This document shows positions 34,738-44,172 of a stretch of DNA of 64,000 nucleotides, piece by piece. Both the position numbers and the translations under genes were made by a program. This DNA is from Candidatus Rokuibacteriota bacterium (lineage in GTDB: Bacteria; Methylomirabilota; Methylomirabilia; Rokubacteriales; CSP1-6). Every line of letters begins with the position of its first letter. Position 1 is the stretch's first letter. Location of the stretch: the NCBI GenBank assembly GCA_003220615.1, contig QHTB01000155.1, positions 1 to 64,000 of the forward strand. Direction: 5' to 3'. Below the pieces are notes generated by a model. That model was not told where the DNA came from and made no database searches. It saw only the letters and a list, made by a program, of their open reading frames with translations.

Positions 34738-34966
34738 CTATTGAGTTGGGAGGGGGGACAGGAGTCCTCCCCTCCCAAACCCACCCCTTCGCGTGTGGCG
34801 CGACTACCCGGGTCGTTTCGCGCGCGGTGGGGTTGAGGAGGGCGGAGGACTCCTGTCTCCCCTCCCAAACCCACCCCTTCGCGTGTGGCGCGACTACCCG
34901 GGTCGTTTCGCGCGCGGTGGAGTTGAGGAGGGCGGAGGACTCCTGTCCACCCCTCCCAACTCAATA
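34738..34966. repeat. 229-bp palindromic element: inverted ends and two 90-bp direct repeats (family A)
   Basis: The 308-base gap between the convergent zwf and lipoprotein genes is nearly filled by this element. Its ends are inverted copies of about 29 bases (TATTGAGTTGGGAGGGG... and GGACAGGAGTCCT, one base different in length). Inside are two nearly identical 90-bp units (34771-34860 and 34861-34950) that contain ACTACCCGGGTCGTTTCGCG. Either end can pair with the internal copies as well as with the other end. A related single-unit copy is at 56576-56661 in opposite orientation. Confidence 0.85.
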
Positions 34967-35019
34967 ATCAACACGCGCGGCTGAACCTCGCCCGTTTGCC
35001 GCGCGCGGCCGGCCGCCGA

Positions 35020-35433
35020 CTACTTCGTTTCGGCGGTCGGAGGCGGCAGCGCGCGCGAGGCCGTCATCTCAACGTAGGTGTAGTAGAGGCCTTCCCACAC
35101 GCGGACCTGCAGCGAGTTACCGGCCTTCTCATACACCTGCGTCGTACCGTGCGTCGACGCCGACGTGTTGCTGATCGCGCGCCAGCCGTTCGCCTCCATC
35201 ATGGTTCGCATCGCCACGGCCAGGCTTCCCATCTCGATCCGCCCGCGGTAGATCAACCGCGCCGCCTTCACGGACGGCGACTCGATGATCACCGACTGGT
35301 CCTCGACATAGGAGAGGCCCTTCGGCACGGGGATGTCTTCGAACTCACTCCGGAGGGTTCGCGACTGGGACGTGACGCACGCACCGGTCAGGAAAACGAC
35401 GAGCGACACGAGAACAAGGCGTTTTGCTCGCAT
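35020..35433 (-). CDS. Lipoprotein of unknown function
   Basis: A 137-residue lipoprotein: signal peptide LVLVSLVVFLTGAC with a lipobox LTGAC at residues 15-19, so it is anchored at Cys19. The mature domain starts with a FEDIPVPKGLSYVEDQSVII pattern and continues LIYRGRIEMGSLAVAMRTMMEANGWR, a layout known from small outer-membrane lipoproteins with an alternating strand/helix fold. No name can be given. It ends in a proline-rich tail. It stands alone between zwf (convergent) and serA. Confidence 0.7.
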   Translation of the reverse strand: MRAKRLVLVSLVVFLTGACVTSQSRTLRSEFEDIPVPKGLSYVEDQSVIIESPSVKAARLIYRGRIEMGSLAVAMRTMMEANGWRAISNTSASTHGTTQVYEKAGNSLQVRVWEGLYYTYVEMTASRALPPPTAETK

Positions 35434-35490
35434 AGCGGGAGCGTAGCAGGCGCATGTCCCGTTTCAAAAGAAAATTGCCGCGGGGACGTC

Positions 35491-37074
35491 TCAGACGAGC
35501 CGAATCAGACGAGCGAAGTCCGCTTCCACGGTACGTGCCACCTCCGCGAGCTGACGCGGCGACAGCTCCTCGTCGAGGATCAAGACCACGATCGCTCGGC
35601 CACGCTTGGACTTACGGCCCACGTGCATGGAGGCGATGTTCACGCCGAGGCCGCCCAGCATCGTGCCGATCCGTCCGACCATGCCGGGGCGATCTTCGTA
35701 GGAGAGGACGAGGATGTAGCCCTCGGGCGTGAACTCGATGTTCAGATCGCGCAGGCGCACGATGCGCGGCTGTCCAAAGAAGACCGTCCCGGCGATGATC
35801 TTCCGGCCCTCGCGCGTGTGAGTCACGACCGTCAGGAGACTGCCGTACCCGTGCGTCTCCTCCTCGGCGGTGGTCGTGACGGCCACGCCGCGCTCGCGGG
35901 CGACGAGATGCGCGTTGACGAGGTTCACGGGGCCCGCCATCACCGGTGCGAGCAGCCCGGCCAGCACGGCGCGGGCCAGCAGCTCGGGATCACGCTGGGC
36001 CAGCGCGCCCGCCACCTTCACCTCCACGCTCGACAGGTGCTCGGGATCGAGCTGGACGCTGAAGCGCCCCAGCCGATCGGCCAGCGCGAGGAACGGCCTC
36101 ATCTCCTCGAGCGCCCCGACGTCACCGACCGGGATGTTCACCGCGTACTCGACGAGCGCACCGTCGCGGAACGCGACGAGCTGGCGTGCGACATCGAGGG
36201 CGACGTTGACCTGAGCCTCGGCGGAGTTGGCGCCGAGGTGCGGGGTGACGACGACGGCTGGATGCGCGACGAGGCGCCGGACGACGTCGCTCTTCGGAGG
36301 CTCCTCGGTCCACACGTCGATGGCCGCCCCCGCGACCTGCCCGGACTCGAGCGCCGCGAGCAGATCGGCCTCGTTGATGATCCCGCCTCGCGCACAGTTC
36401 ACCAGTCGCACGCCGCGCTTGGTGATGGCCAGCTCGCGCGCCGTCATCATGTTCTCGGTCTCGTCGGTCAGCGGCACGTGGAAGGTGATGACGTCGCACT
36501 CGCGGACGAGCCGGTCGAACTCGGTGAGCTGGGCTCCGAAGTCGCGGGCGCGGCTTTCGGGGATGTAGGGGTCGTGGACGAGCACGCGAGCGTCGAACCC
36601 GCGCAGCCGCGCGGCCACGCGCGAGCCCACCTTGCCGAGGCCGACCAGGCCGATGGTCTTCCTGAACAGCTCGGTCCCGTAGATCCCCCGGTCCCACTTC
36701 ATGGCCTTGAGGAGATCGTGAGCGTCGGGGATCCGGCGCACCAGCGCCAGCATCATGCCCACCGTGTGCTCGGCCGCCGACACGACGTTGCCGACCGGCG
36801 CGTTGACCACGACGATGCCCCGGCGGGAGCACGCCTCCACGTCGATGTTGTCGACGCCGACCCCGGCCCGCCCGATGATCCGGAGCCGCGGCGCGTGCTC
36901 CAGCAATTCCGGGGTGACCGCCGTCCCCGACCGCGTCACCAGCGCCTCGTAATCGCCAACGCGCTCGTACAACGTCGGCAGCGACGGCTTCATGAGCTGG
37001 TCGATCTCGAAGCCGTGTTCGCGCAGGTAGGCCAGGCCCTCGGGAGCGATCGCGTCGACGACCAGTGTCTTCAT
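35491..37074 (-). CDS. serA: D-3-phosphoglycerate dehydrogenase with ACT domain
   Basis: A 527-residue enzyme of the long (type I, mycobacterial-like) SerA class. The NAD-binding domain carries GLVGLGKVGSRVAARLRGF near residue 145, the arginine of VNCARGGIINE near 235, and the His-Leu pair in VVVTPHLGANSAEA near 283. An intervening regulatory domain follows (about 320-450), then a C-terminal ACT domain starting with YILVLSYEDRPGMVGRIGTM near 455, which senses serine. It catalyses the first step of serine biosynthesis. It starts directly after the stop of the SDR gene, so the two are probably co-transcribed. Confidence 0.93.
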   Translation of the reverse strand: MKTLVVDAIAPEGLAYLREHGFEIDQLMKPSLPTLYERVGDYEALVTRSGTAVTPELLEHAPRLRIIGRAGVGVDNIDVEACSRRGIVVVNAPVGNVVSAAEHTVGMMLALVRRIPDAHDLLKAMKWDRGIYGTELFRKTIGLVGLGKVGSRVAARLRGFDARVLVHDPYIPESRARDFGAQLTEFDRLVRECDVITFHVPLTDETENMMTARELAITKRGVRLVNCARGGIINEADLLAALESGQVAGAAIDVWTEEPPKSDVVRRLVAHPAVVVTPHLGANSAEAQVNVALDVARQLVAFRDGALVEYAVNIPVGDVGALEEMRPFLALADRLGRFSVQLDPEHLSSVEVKVAGALAQRDPELLARAVLAGLLAPVMAGPVNLVNAHLVARERGVAVTTTAEEETHGYGSLLTVVTHTREGRKIIAGTVFFGQPRIVRLRDLNIEFTPEGYILVLSYEDRPGMVGRIGTMLGGLGVNIASMHVGRKSKRGRAIVVLILDEELSPRQLAEVARTVEADFARLIRLV

Positions 37075-37833
37075 CTACACCTGGATAGAGTACCCACCAT
37101 CCACGGGAATCGCCGTGCCGGTGATGAAGTCGGACGCCGAGCTGGCCAGGAACACCGCGATCCCGGCCATGTCCTCGCCGACACCCCAGCGCGCGGCGGG
37201 CGTCCGGCGCAGGACCATCTCGTTGAGGCCGGGAACCTCGCGCCGAGCCTTCTGCGTCAGCTCGGTGTCGATCCAACCCGGCAACACCGCGTTGACCTGG
37301 ATGTTGTCGCGCGCCCACGTCGTGGCCAGCGACTTGGTGAGCTGGACGATCCCGCCCTTGCTCGCGCCGTAGACGGGCGCGAACGGGGCCCCGAAGATCG
37401 ACATCATCGAGCCGATGTTGATGACCTTCCCGCCGCCGGCTCTTTTCATCGCCGGATACGCCGCCCGGGAGCACAGGAAGGCCGAGGTCAGATTGGTGTC
37501 GAGGACGAGACGCCACTCGTCGAGGGTCAGGTCGTGGACCGGCTTTCGGATGTTGGTGCCCGCGTTGTTGACGAGGATGTCCAGGCGTCCGAGCCGCTCC
37601 ATGGTGGCCTTTGTCATCGCATCCACCGACGCCTCGCTCGTGACGTCGACGTCGATGGCGATCGCCGTCCCGCCGCGCCGCTCGATCTCGGTTGCGGCCG
37701 CGCGCGACTTCTCTCGATTCCGCGCCGCGACGACGATCTGGGCTCCCGCCGCGGCGAGCCCCTGCGCCATCCCGAGGCCGATGCCCCCGTTACCACCCGT
37801 GACCACCGCAACCTTGCCTTTCAGGTCGAACAC
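37075..37833 (-). CDS. Short-chain dehydrogenase/reductase
   Basis: A 252-residue SDR. The cofactor motif is VAVVTGGNGGIGLGMAQGLA near residue 8; the Asn-containing LVNNAGTNI near 85 and the catalytic Ser/Tyr/Lys in NIGSMMS and APVYGASKGGIV near 150-160 are all present. The arginine after the first fold (AARNREKS) points to NADP. The C-terminal SDFITGTAIPVDGGYSIQV is typical of 2-dehydro-3-deoxygluconate-type 5-dehydrogenases and 3-oxoacyl reductases; substrate is open. I chose GTG at 37833 because GGAGG lies six bases upstream. A perfect palindrome just upstream suggests a dedicated repressor. Confidence 0.88.
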   Translation of the reverse strand: MFDLKGKVAVVTGGNGGIGLGMAQGLAAAGAQIVVAARNREKSRAAATEIERRGGTAIAIDVDVTSEASVDAMTKATMERLGRLDILVNNAGTNIRKPVHDLTLDEWRLVLDTNLTSAFLCSRAAYPAMKRAGGGKVINIGSMMSIFGAPFAPVYGASKGGIVQLTKSLATTWARDNIQVNAVLPGWIDTELTQKARREVPGLNEMVLRRTPAARWGVGEDMAGIAVFLASSASDFITGTAIPVDGGYSIQV

Positions 37834-37858
37834 TGGCGCCTCCGTATATATAAGGAAG

Positions 37859-37875
37859 GGTGTAAGTCTTACACC
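37859..37875. promoter_or_regulatory. Perfect 17-base palindrome (GGTGTAAG-T-CTTACACC), probable operator
   Basis: Two 8-base arms around one central base lie 26 bases before the SDR start, next to a TATATATA tract (37845-37852) that can act as -10 for the SDR-serA transcript. The palindrome covers the expected -35 region. Its size fits a GntR- or TetR-type dimer; no regulator gene is adjacent. Confidence 0.6.
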
Positions 37876-37989
37876 GACTCGCGGCACTTTGAAGACTTTT
37901 CAAGAATTTCACGGCGGGGAGTCGTCCAAACGTGCGGAGTTGCGTACGTTGCGCGTGGCATAACGACTGCACCTCCTGGCCTCACCAAC

Positions 37990-38862
37990 ATGATGACAGA
38001 CCACCTCTGGGGCATCGTCCTCACCGGCAGTGCCGAGCATCGCCCCGTGCGCGGCCCACACAATCGCAGACTGCGCCAGTCGCGGGTTCCCACGTCGGCG
38101 CGCCACATCCTGTTCCGTCAGGCTCTCGACCGGGCCGCACGTCTGATCGAGCCCGACCAGCTCTTCGCCGTCGTCGCCCGCGATCACCGTGCATACTACG
38201 ACACCGAGCTCAGCGAGTTCCCGGGCGTCCGCCGCATCCTGCAACCCGCCTATCGCGGCAGCGCGCCCGAGCTCTTTCTGCCCGTGCTCCGGATCGCGGC
38301 CGAGGATCCTCACGCGACGGTCGTCGTCGTCCCCAGCGGTCAGCTGGTCGACGGTGAGGCCCGGCTCATGGCCTACGTGGGCCGTGCCGCTCAGGCCGTC
38401 GAACGACGGCCGGACCTCGTCGTCGTGATCGGCGCTCATCCGCTCGGCCTCGAGATCCCCTGCACGTGGATCGATCCCGGCAACCTGGTCGAGGGCCTGG
38501 AGACGCTGGCGGTGCGCACGGTGCGGCGCTTCGTCGGGCGGCCCTCACGCGGTGAGGCGATCGCTCTCTACGCCGGCGACGCGCTCGTCAACACGCACGT
38601 GGTGATCGCCAAGGTCAGCGCGCTACTCGAGCTCGGGCACCGGTATCTTCCGGACGTGCTCGAGACGTTCGAGCCGCTGGAGGCCGCCTTCGGCATGCCC
38701 GAGGAGAGGCTGCTGTGCGAGGCCGTCTACGAGCAGATGCCGTACGCCGACATCGCTCATGCGCTGTTCGTGCGGCCGCATCACGCGGCGGTGCTGCCCG
38801 TCTCCGACGTGCGGATCAGCACCGAAGACCCGACGCCCGCCGTGCACGCGCTGGCCTCCTGA
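37990..38862 (+). CDS. Degenerate mannose-1-phosphate guanylyltransferase-like protein
   Basis: A 290-residue protein that aligns by pattern with sugar-1-phosphate nucleotidyltransferases of the GDP-mannose pyrophosphorylase type: WGIVLTGSAEHR replaces the WxxVLAGGxGTR loop, VVVVPSGQLVDGEARL replaces the P-S-D-H metal motif, and VVARDHRAYYDTE, RILQPAYRGSAPELF and VIGAHPLGLEIPCTWIDPG keep the family order. The key Gly-Gly-x-Gly-x-Arg, the catalytic Asp and the E-K-P motif are absent. I therefore predict a catalytically inactive relative, perhaps regulatory. The frame is intact with normal codon use, so it is not a simple pseudogene. Two adjacent ATG codons are possible starts. The M50 protease follows 10 bases later. 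Confidence 0.6.
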   Translation: MMTDHLWGIVLTGSAEHRPVRGPHNRRLRQSRVPTSARHILFRQALDRAARLIEPDQLFAVVARDHRAYYDTELSEFPGVRRILQPAYRGSAPELFLPVLRIAAEDPHATVVVVPSGQLVDGEARLMAYVGRAAQAVERRPDLVVVIGAHPLGLEIPCTWIDPGNLVEGLETLAVRTVRRFVGRPSRGEAIALYAGDALVNTHVVIAKVSALLELGHRYLPDVLETFEPLEAAFGMPEERLLCEAVYEQMPYADIAHALFVRPHHAAVLPVSDVRISTEDPTPAVHALAS

Positions 38863-38872
38863 TCGCGCACCG

Positions 38873-39709
38873 ATGGCGTCGTCGGTGGTCCGACCCGCTC
38901 CCCTCCCCCGCATCGGCGCGTTACGCGCCGCCGGCGGCGTCTCCACGCTTGCCATCGCGGTGCGGCCGGACATTTCGTGTCTGCTCGCCATCGGGCTCAG
39001 TGCGTGGACGTTCGCCGATGCCGTGTTTCCTGCGGCGGCGCCGGGACGTGGCCTGGTCGCGTACGTGGCGACGGGAATCGTCGCCGCCGGTGGGCTCATC
39101 ACGTCGCTCGTGCTCCACGAGGTGGGTCACGCGATCGTCGGCCGGTGGATCGGTCTCACGCCTCGCCACATCTCGCTCTCGCTCTTCGGAGGCGTGACGG
39201 TCTTCGACCGCGAGCCGGGGACGCCCGGTCAGGCCTGCGCGCTCGCGCTGGCCGGTCCGGTGGCGAACCTGCTCGTCGCCGTCGTCGCCGGCATCGTCCA
39301 CGTCGTGCTCGTCGACGCCGGAGCCGATCCCCTCGCGGCGGCCGCCGCAGCCAGCATCGTCGTGATCAATCTCGGGATCACGCTGGTGAACCTCATCCCG
39401 GCGCTTCCTCTCGACGGTGGTCACGCTGCTCGCGCGGTGCTCGGCGTGGTCCTCCGCCGACCCGACATCGCGGGCGCGATCGCCGACGCCATCGGACGAG
39501 CCCTCGGCTGGACAATGGTCGGCGTCGCCGTCCTGGCCTCGGCCTCGGGTGACGCGGCCATCGCCGTGTGGGCCGCGCTGATCGGCTTCGCGGTCCACGA
39601 CCACATGCAGCGGGTCGTGCCGATGACGCGGTCGATGTCTCGTGCGCCGCTTGCGCCGGTGCTCCGACGCGACGACGCGAGGCGAGTGGCTAGGCGACCG
39701 GCAGCGTGA
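38873..39709 (+). CDS. M50-family (site-2) membrane metalloprotease
   Basis: A 278-residue polytopic protein. The zinc motif H-E-x-x-H is at residues 82-86 (VLHEVGHAIVG), and the third ligand motif is in NLIPALPLDGGHAAR near 175 (N-x-x-P-x-x-P-L-D-G-G). About six hydrophobic segments surround them, the arrangement of S2P/M50B proteases that cut inside membranes. There is no CBS or PDZ domain. A second M50 protein is at 56716-57399. Its 3' end overlaps the convergent histidine kinase gene by 20 bases. Substrates might be a membrane-bound regulator; none is adjacent. Confidence 0.82.
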   Translation: MASSVVRPAPLPRIGALRAAGGVSTLAIAVRPDISCLLAIGLSAWTFADAVFPAAAPGRGLVAYVATGIVAAGGLITSLVLHEVGHAIVGRWIGLTPRHISLSLFGGVTVFDREPGTPGQACALALAGPVANLLVAVVAGIVHVVLVDAGADPLAAAAAASIVVINLGITLVNLIPALPLDGGHAARAVLGVVLRRPDIAGAIADAIGRALGWTMVGVAVLASASGDAAIAVWAALIGFAVHDHMQRVVPMTRSMSRAPLAPVLRRDDARRVARRPAA

Positions 39710-40351
39710 GCCGCGCCTCGATCCCGCCGTCTGGCGGAGTCGAGAGCGCCAGCGTGCCGCCGTGCAGGCGGGCGATCCGTTCCACGGTGACGAGTCCGAG
39801 CCCCGCGCGGCCCGGCTTCTTGGACGCCGCCAGCCGAATGGCGACGCGCGGGTTGCGGATCCCGACGCCCCAGTCACGGACGACGAGCGCGACTCGCTCA
39901 TCACCGGTCTCCGCGCCAACGGTCGGGCTCGGGCGACCGGGGCCGGCGTCTTCGGTGGCCTCGAGCGCATTGCGGATCAGGTGCGACGCCGCGACGCTGA
40001 GCAGCTCGGCGTCTCCACGGACGCGCGGCCACTCGCTCCCGACCACGCTCACGCCAGCCGTTCCCAGCCGGCGCACCTCCTGCTCGACGACCGACCGCAG
40101 GTCCACCATCGCCATCTCGTTGCGGTCCAGCGCGGCCACGGAGAACGCAGCGGGCAGCATGCGGGCCAGACGCACGAGCTCCTGGCCGATCGTCTCCAGG
40201 CTCTGCTTGGCGAGCGGATCGCTCACACCGGCGCGCTTGACGACTTCGAGATGCATCACCGCCGAGTTCAGCGGGCCACGCAGGTCGTGCAACAGGCGCT
40301 CGAGATCGGCCGGCAAGTCACGACGGCGTGCGTCCTCCAGCGGCGGCGCCA

Positions 40352-40352
<1 letters not shown>
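39690..40352 (-). CDS. Soluble sensor histidine kinase without a sensor domain
   Basis: A 220-residue minimal histidine kinase: phospho-acceptor His22 in LLHDLRGPLN (H box), N box AASHLIRNALEATED near 125, G1 box VVRDWGVGIRNP near 158 and G2 box GRAGLGLVTVERIARLHGG near 182. No membrane segment, PAS, GAF or HAMP region is present in front of the His, so the signal must come from a partner or the fold itself. It is directly downstream of the NtrC-type regulator gene (TGATG junction) and is surely its partner. Confidence 0.88.
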
Positions 40353-41794
<1,442 letters not shown>

Positions 41795-41859
41795 GCGGGG
41801 CGGGAGTCGAGGGAAATCGTCTCCCGCCCCGTCAGAGTACCCGCAGCGAATCGGGTTTT

Positions 41860-42177
41860 CTAGTTCTTCTGGACTTGCAGGTTGTTGACGACGTTGCGGA
41901 CACCCTTTGCCTCGCGGGCGATCTGCTCCGCGCGCGCCCGCTGCTCGGCGCTCTCGACCGTCCCGTTAAGGTAAACAGTGCCGTTGTTGGTGTCAACGTT
42001 CACACGGGTCAGGTTCGACGCCTTGTCGGCGACCAGCTTCGACTTGACCGCCGTGGTGATGCTCGCGTCGTCGATGTTCGTGCCGGCGGACTTGCCGGTC
42101 ATGCTCCGGCAGCCGCTCAGTACCGCGAGGACTGCCACCATCACGACCAGCGTTTTCATCAGCCGTCCCAGCCTCAT
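41860..42177 (-). CDS. BON-domain lipoprotein
   Basis: A 105-residue lipoprotein. After a signal peptide with lipobox VLSGC (residues 19-23) comes one BON domain: DDASITTAVKSKLVADKAS, then VNVDTNNGTVYLNGTVESAEQRARAEQIAREAKGV, ending in VRNVVNNLQV. BON domains bind membranes and keep the envelope intact, as in OsmY or YraP, which are osmotic or envelope-stress proteins. ATG at 42177 has AGGAGG upstream. It lies downstream of the DksA-like gene on the same strand. Confidence 0.85.
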   Translation of the reverse strand: MRLGRLMKTLVVMVAVLAVLSGCRSMTGKSAGTNIDDASITTAVKSKLVADKASNLTRVNVDTNNGTVYLNGTVESAEQRARAEQIAREAKGVRNVVNNLQVQKN

Positions 42178-42197
42178 GTCCGTTCCTCCTGTCGCTC

Positions 42198-42548
42198 TCA
42201 GGCTGCGCGACGTATCGTTTCCAGCTCCGCCTGGCACGCCACGCAACGTGTGGCGAAGGGCAGCACACGGAGCCGCGCTTCGGCGATCTCTTCGCCGCAA
42301 TCGCGGCAGACGCCGTAGCGTCCGGCTTCGATGTCTTCGAGGGCGGAGTTGACCTGTTGCAGTTCACGGGCCCGGCGGTCGACCACGGCCGCCGCTATCT
42401 CGTCATCGTGTGTGAGCGAGGCGCTCCCGTACGGATCCTTGGCGAGCTCCCGAAAGTGGTCCGTATCACGATTGGAATCCATGCTCGAGTGGATCGCGAC
42501 CTTCAACGCCGATCGCTTGCGCTCCAGCTCCCGCTTGATGCTCAGCAT
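42198..42548 (-). CDS. TraR/DksA-family C4 zinc-finger protein
   Basis: A 116-residue protein with an N-terminal coiled-coil (LERKRSALKVAIHSS and RRARELQQVNSALEDIEAG) and a C-terminal C4 zinc finger C-x2-C-x17-C-x2-C (from YGVCRDCGEEI to RCVACQAELE). DksA-type proteins bind the secondary channel of RNA polymerase and alter transcription with ppGpp. The acidic tip of the coiled coil, which in DksA is D-x-x-D/A, is less clear. The ATG at 42548 has AAGGAGG. The longer frame upstream is not coding in appearance. Confidence 0.88.
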   Translation of the reverse strand: MLSIKRELERKRSALKVAIHSSMDSNRDTDHFRELAKDPYGSASLTHDDEIAAAVVDRRARELQQVNSALEDIEAGRYGVCRDCGEEIAEARLRVLPFATRCVACQAELETIRRAA

Positions 42549-42897
42549 AAAGGCGCCTCCTTGAGGGGCCGATCGCCCCGAGGCCTTGTGAGCTTCACGA
42601 GAGGCACCGACCGTGCCAACGTTTGGACGACGGTGGGGCCGGCCGAAAGGACGCGAATTCGAGCCAGTTGGGCGGGAATTCGCCGCGCGGGTCATGACGA
42701 CGTTCTGCACGATCTCCGCACCCGCGTGCCGGTTGTTGACGGATCTACACTCTTTCGGAGAAATTTTTTCACCCTCTTCCCACTTTGACAACCGTCGACG
42801 ACCCGAAAGGCCCGTAGGGACGTCATGGCATGACCGCTGCACCCATAGAGGACGAGCTTTTATCGAACGCCTCACGTGGAACTGGGGAGAGCAGCCA
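42549..42897. other. 349-base divergent intergenic region
   Basis: The region separates the DksA-like gene (-) from the 58-residue gene (+). It holds no convincing reading frame. It contains an A/T-richer patch (GAGAAATTTTTTCACC near 42758) and a TTGACA at 42785-42790 that may be a -35 for the plus-strand genes, though a matching -10 is not seen. Its lower GC than the genes suggests promoters in both directions. Confidence 0.5.
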
Positions 42898-43074
42898 ATG
42901 ACACACGCGAATGTCCTGACCGATCCGGTCTCGACGGCCGTCGCCGCCTTCTTCAAGAGCGACCGGCTCCGGACCATCGATCGCTACATCGACTACTTCG
43001 GTGGTGGAGGCGCAGCTTCGGGCGCCGAAGAGCACGTCCTGGTGGAGGTCATCGCCGAGGAGCTCACGGCATGA
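42898..43074 (+). CDS. Small protein of 58 residues, function unknown
   Basis: A 58-residue protein, MTHANVLTDPVSTAVAAFFK then SDRLRTIDRYIDYFGGGG and an acidic end. It reads as two short amphipathic helices. A GGGGAGA ribosome site precedes the ATG, and the stop overlaps the start of the M48 protease by four bases (ATGA), so the pair is translationally coupled. No signal peptide or membrane segment is seen. It might regulate the protease or its expression; that is speculation. Confidence 0.55.
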   Translation: MTHANVLTDPVSTAVAAFFKSDRLRTIDRYIDYFGGGGAASGAEEHVLVEVIAEELTA

Positions 43075-43814
43075 GCGACATGAATGGGCCAACGGTCCGA
43101 CGCGTCCATCATTCGGGCGGGGACGGCCGGCGGCTGCGCATGGCTACCGTTGCTGCGCTGGGATCGATAGCCCTCCTCCTGGCGGCGTGTGCGGGACCGA
43201 CGTCCTCGTCCTCTCCCTCCCCCTCGCCCCGGACCGATGCGAGCGCGCCGAAAACCAGCGCCAAGGCGCTCGATCCGGCGCAGGCTGAGCGTCTCCAGCG
43301 CGTGTGGACCCCGCTGCTCAAGGGGATGGACCACCCGCTGCAGCCCAACCAGGTGAAGGTCGGCCTCATGGACGACCCGCACATCAACGCCGCCAACGCC
43401 GGCAATGGCCAGTTCCTCGTCACCACCGGGTTGCTCGAGAAGGCCAATGACGATCGGCTGCAGGCGGTGCTCGCCCACGAGACGGCCCACGAGGACCTGG
43501 GCCACGTGGCCAAGGCTCAGGCGCTGGGCACCGGCCTCAACATCGGCATGGTCATCCTCGATCAGATCCTGCCGGGCAGCGGCGCGCTCACGCCGATCGC
43601 CGGGCAGCTGATCCTGAACAAGTACAGCCGCAACGAGGAGTATGCCGCCGACAAGCACGGCGTCGAGCTCCTCCGGCGCATCGGCAAGCCGAAGGAGCAG
43701 ATGATCGACGCGCTGACGTGGCTGACTCAGGTCGAAGGCAACAGCAAGGGCGGGTTCTTCGCGACCCATCCCGCGACGGGTGATCGGATCGAAGCGCTCC
43801 GCCAGATGAAGTAG
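43071..43814 (+). CDS. M48-family metalloprotease lipoprotein
   Basis: A 247-residue M48 (BepA/LoiP-type) protease. A signal peptide with lipobox LLAAC near residue 40 anchors it to a membrane, followed by a Ser/Pro-rich linker. The zinc motif H136-E-x-x-H140 is in VLAHETAHEDLGH, and the third ligand Glu is in NEEYAADKHGVELL near 190. The active-site end FFATHPATGDRIEALRQ is typical of the family, which degrades misfolded outer-membrane proteins. It follows the 58-residue gene with a 4-base overlap and is followed by a palindrome. Confidence 0.9.
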   Translation: MSDMNGPTVRRVHHSGGDGRRLRMATVAALGSIALLLAACAGPTSSSSPSPSPRTDASAPKTSAKALDPAQAERLQRVWTPLLKGMDHPLQPNQVKVGLMDDPHINAANAGNGQFLVTTGLLEKANDDRLQAVLAHETAHEDLGHVAKAQALGTGLNIGMVILDQILPGSGALTPIAGQLILNKYSRNEEYAADKHGVELLRRIGKPKEQMIDALTWLTQVEGNSKGGFFATHPATGDRIEALRQMK

Positions 43815-43829
43815 GCGATTTACTAAGAT

Positions 43830-43850
43830 GGGGGCCCCGACATGGCCCCC
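43830..43850. terminator. GGGGGCC hairpin between convergent genes (family A-like)
   Basis: A 7-bp G/C stem (GGGGGCC with GGCCCCC, seven-base loop) lies 16 bases after the M48 stop and is followed by AAACCCCCAATG. It separates the convergent M48 and glycine-zipper genes and resembles the other convergent-end palindromes. Confidence 0.5.
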
Positions 43851-43939
43851 AAACCCCCAATGTTCGGAGCGCCCGGCGGAGCCGTGCGCTCCTCTAAAGC
43901 CGCGACGCTCCGCTGTCAGGCCGTTCGTCGGCGGCGGTG

Positions 43940-44152
43940 CTAGCGGCGGAGGATCTTGCCCACGAGGTAGCCGGTGCCGAGGGCCGCGACGATCACCGGC
44001 AACGGGTGATCGCGCAAGGCGGCGCGCAGCGTCTCGGCCCAGCCCGTGAGCGGCCGCCCGGTCATCTCCATCAGTTGCTCGTCGGCGCCGCGCGCGAGTT
44101 GGCGGGCGCGGTCACGCACGACGGCGATCGTCCGTTCCATCTGGTGCTCCAT
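43940..44152 (-). CDS. Small glycine-zipper membrane-anchored protein (YqjD/ElaB-like)
   Basis: A 70-residue protein: an amphipathic helix with many charges (RTIAVVRDRARQLARGADEQ) followed by a single hydrophobic helix that ends with a glycine zipper and basic cap (VIVAALGTGYLVGKILRR). This layout is that of YqjD/ElaB-type proteins, which are inner-membrane proteins that may bind ribosomes in stationary phase. ATG at 44152 was chosen; the longer upstream frame is arginine-rich and overlaps the LigD gene. It follows the LigD polymerase gene by 20 bases. Confidence 0.6.
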   Translation of the reverse strand: MEHQMERTIAVVRDRARQLARGADEQLMEMTGRPLTGWAETLRAALRDHPLPVIVAALGTGYLVGKILRR

Positions 44153-44172
44153 GACGACGCTCCTCGGCCCGC

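Noticed and set aside
34996..38862. A single open frame of 1288 codons on the plus strand
   Set aside because: It runs antisense through serA and the SDR gene, is rich in Asp, Arg, His and Gly without domain pattern, and only its last 290 codons (37990-38862) are real. High GC makes long shadow frames.
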